A DNA stretch of 41,266 nt from positions 1 through 41,266 of the forward strand of contig DAOTTO010000301.1 in the NCBI GenBank assembly GCA_034437895.1. The letters run 5' to 3'. Both the position numbers and the translations under genes were made by a program. Origin of the DNA: JANRLJ01 sp034437895. Lineage in GTDB: Bacteria > Chloroflexota > Anaerolineae > Aggregatilineales > Phototrophicaceae. The notes beneath the pieces were generated by a model that was given only the letters and a program-made list of their open reading frames with translations, searched no databases and was not told the origin of the DNA. How positions within the stretch are numbered: position 1 is the first letter of the stretch; the number at the start of each line of letters is the position of its first letter. Below, piece after piece: positions 40,521-41,266 of the stretch.

Positions 40521-41266
40521 ATGGCGGACGAATTTCAAGAGAACGATAGCGAAACGCAGGGAAGCAGCTTATCTGATGAAATCCGCAGTAAACGTAATGC
40601 GGATAAAGGCCGCGAGCCGCAGCTTGTGCCGGGTCGGATGGGACGGCGGATGGTATCGCTGGCGGCGTTGCTAGAACGCATTGTTGCGGCTTTCGTTGAT
40701 GAACATGGTGCGGATTCTCCAGCCCTCTTAGAGGCGGATACAGAAACGAAACGGCTCAAACTTTTGCTTGGCACAGTAGATTATGTCCTAGCGGTTGAGT
40801 CAATCACTTTTACAAGCGAAGAAAAAGCCGATTTAATGCGCCGTGCTTATGCCGAGTTATTTACTTATGGTCCCTTGGATGTGCTGCTAAAGGATGAACG
40901 AGTCACGACAATTTTGCTCGAAGGATCAGACAAAGCGGCGGTACGTTACGGGCATGGGGATTTAACGGCGCTCGCGCCTATTTTTGAGGATGAAGCGCAT
41001 TTACGCCAAGTCATGCGGCGACTTCTTCTGGATGCAGGTACGGATTTTCGACCTGAGCAGTCACTCATCGAAGTGGGGTTGCGTGTTGATGAACGTCCGA
41101 TCTGTGTAAATCTTGCGCTGCCGCCTGTGACGTTTCAATTGACTGCCGATATTCGTGTGCATCCCAAACAATTACCCACTTTAGAGGAATTGACCGCTGC
41201 CGGAATGATGAATGCCGAGTCCGCGCAACTTATTAAGGCAATTGCCCAATCTTCGCATGGCCTTGT
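40521..41266 (+). CDS. CpaF/VirB11-type secretion ATPase, N-terminal part (cut by edge)
   Basis: First ~248 residues of a protein that resembles the N-terminal and middle region of CpaF/TadA ATPases. The first ~45 residues are polar and basic. Conserved features then appear: LFTYGPLDVLLKDERVTTILLEG, a YGHGDLTAL segment, HLRQVMRRLLLDAG, VGLRVDERPICVNLALPPV and IRVHPKQLPTLEELTAAG. These correspond to the oligomerisation domain before the Walker A, which lies beyond the window. The ATG at 40521 has AGAGG at 40509-40513. It is likely for a type IV pilus-like or Tad secretion apparatus. The 10-base gap to pncB suggests a shared transcript. Confidence 0.78.
   Translation, partial: MADEFQENDSETQGSSLSDEIRSKRNADKGREPQLVPGRMGRRMVSLAALLERIVAAFVDEHGADSPALLEADTETKRLKLLLGTVDYVLAVESITFTSEEKADLMRRAYAELFTYGPLDVLLKDERVTTILLEGSDKAAVRYGHGDLTALAPIFEDEAHLRQVMRRLLLDAGTDFRPEQSLIEVGLRVDERPICVNLALPPVTFQLTADIRVHPKQLPTLEELTAAGMMNAESAQLIKAIAQSSHGL

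Overview
The window reads as a chromosomal segment of a bacterium of the phylum Chloroflexota, probably Anaerolineae-like. This is inferred from content, not from a search. The clues are long Thr/Pro/Ala/Glu-rich linkers in exported proteins, DUF4397 and SH3 surface proteins, a topoisomerase I with a DUF5679-like zinc-ribbon front end, and an actinobacterial-type FHA/FHA/SEDS/PBP cell-wall cluster. No outer-membrane or LPS-core genes are seen. Coding density is very high. No gene-free stretch exceeds about 200 bases (the longest is 12339-12534). I saw no tRNA, rRNA, CRISPR array, IS element or phage gene. Most genes lie on the minus strand.

Layout. 1-5.7 kb (-): a translation/secretion/DNA-processing block read ffh, rpsP, khpA, rimM, dprA, manC, topA (topA runs off the left edge). 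5.7-7.5 kb (+): a Mn/Zn-type ABC transporter ATPase and permease with a candidate operator over the promoter. 7.5-12.4 kb (-): a C39-like membrane peptidase with TPRs, the lipid II flippase MurJ, a glyoxalase II-like hydrolase and an alkaline-phosphatase-superfamily protein. 12.5-14.3 kb (+): a flippase-like membrane protein and a PHP phosphoesterase. 14.3-19.3 kb (-): an FhaA-like protein, a membrane FHA protein, MTA phosphorylase, a SEDS glycosyltransferase, and a PBP-like protein that has lost all three catalytic motifs. 19.4-22.1 kb (-): rpsF, ssb, rpsR and a PpiC/SurA-like foldase. 22.2-28.0 kb (-): a surface-polysaccharide operon (two glycosyltransferases, a YfhO-type membrane protein, an O-antigen-ligase-like protein). 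28.2-28.9 kb (+): a secreted protein made of two tandem repeats. 28.95-31.8 kb (-): GDP-mannose 4,6-dehydratase interrupted by a complete intein, followed by tatD. 31.9-36.6 kb (-): two large exported DUF4397 proteins. 36.65-39.05 kb (-): adenosylhomocysteinase and an adenosine-kinase-like PfkB protein. 39.2-41.3 kb (+): nicotinate phosphoribosyltransferase and the front of a CpaF/VirB11-like ATPase cut by the right edge.

How it works together. ManC makes GDP-mannose and Gmd converts it to the GDP-4-keto-6-deoxy sugar, which probably feeds the polysaccharide genes. AhcY, the adenosine kinase and MtnP recycle by-products of S-adenosylmethionine use. MurJ, the SEDS protein, the PBP-like protein and the FHA proteins serve envelope growth.

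The most notable items are the class 1 intein with an intact two-motif LAGLIDADG endonuclease in the NHE/SPRRG motif of Gmd, the catalytically dead PBP paired with a SEDS protein in an FHA operon, and a probable leaderless fhaA transcript with a near-perfect promoter.
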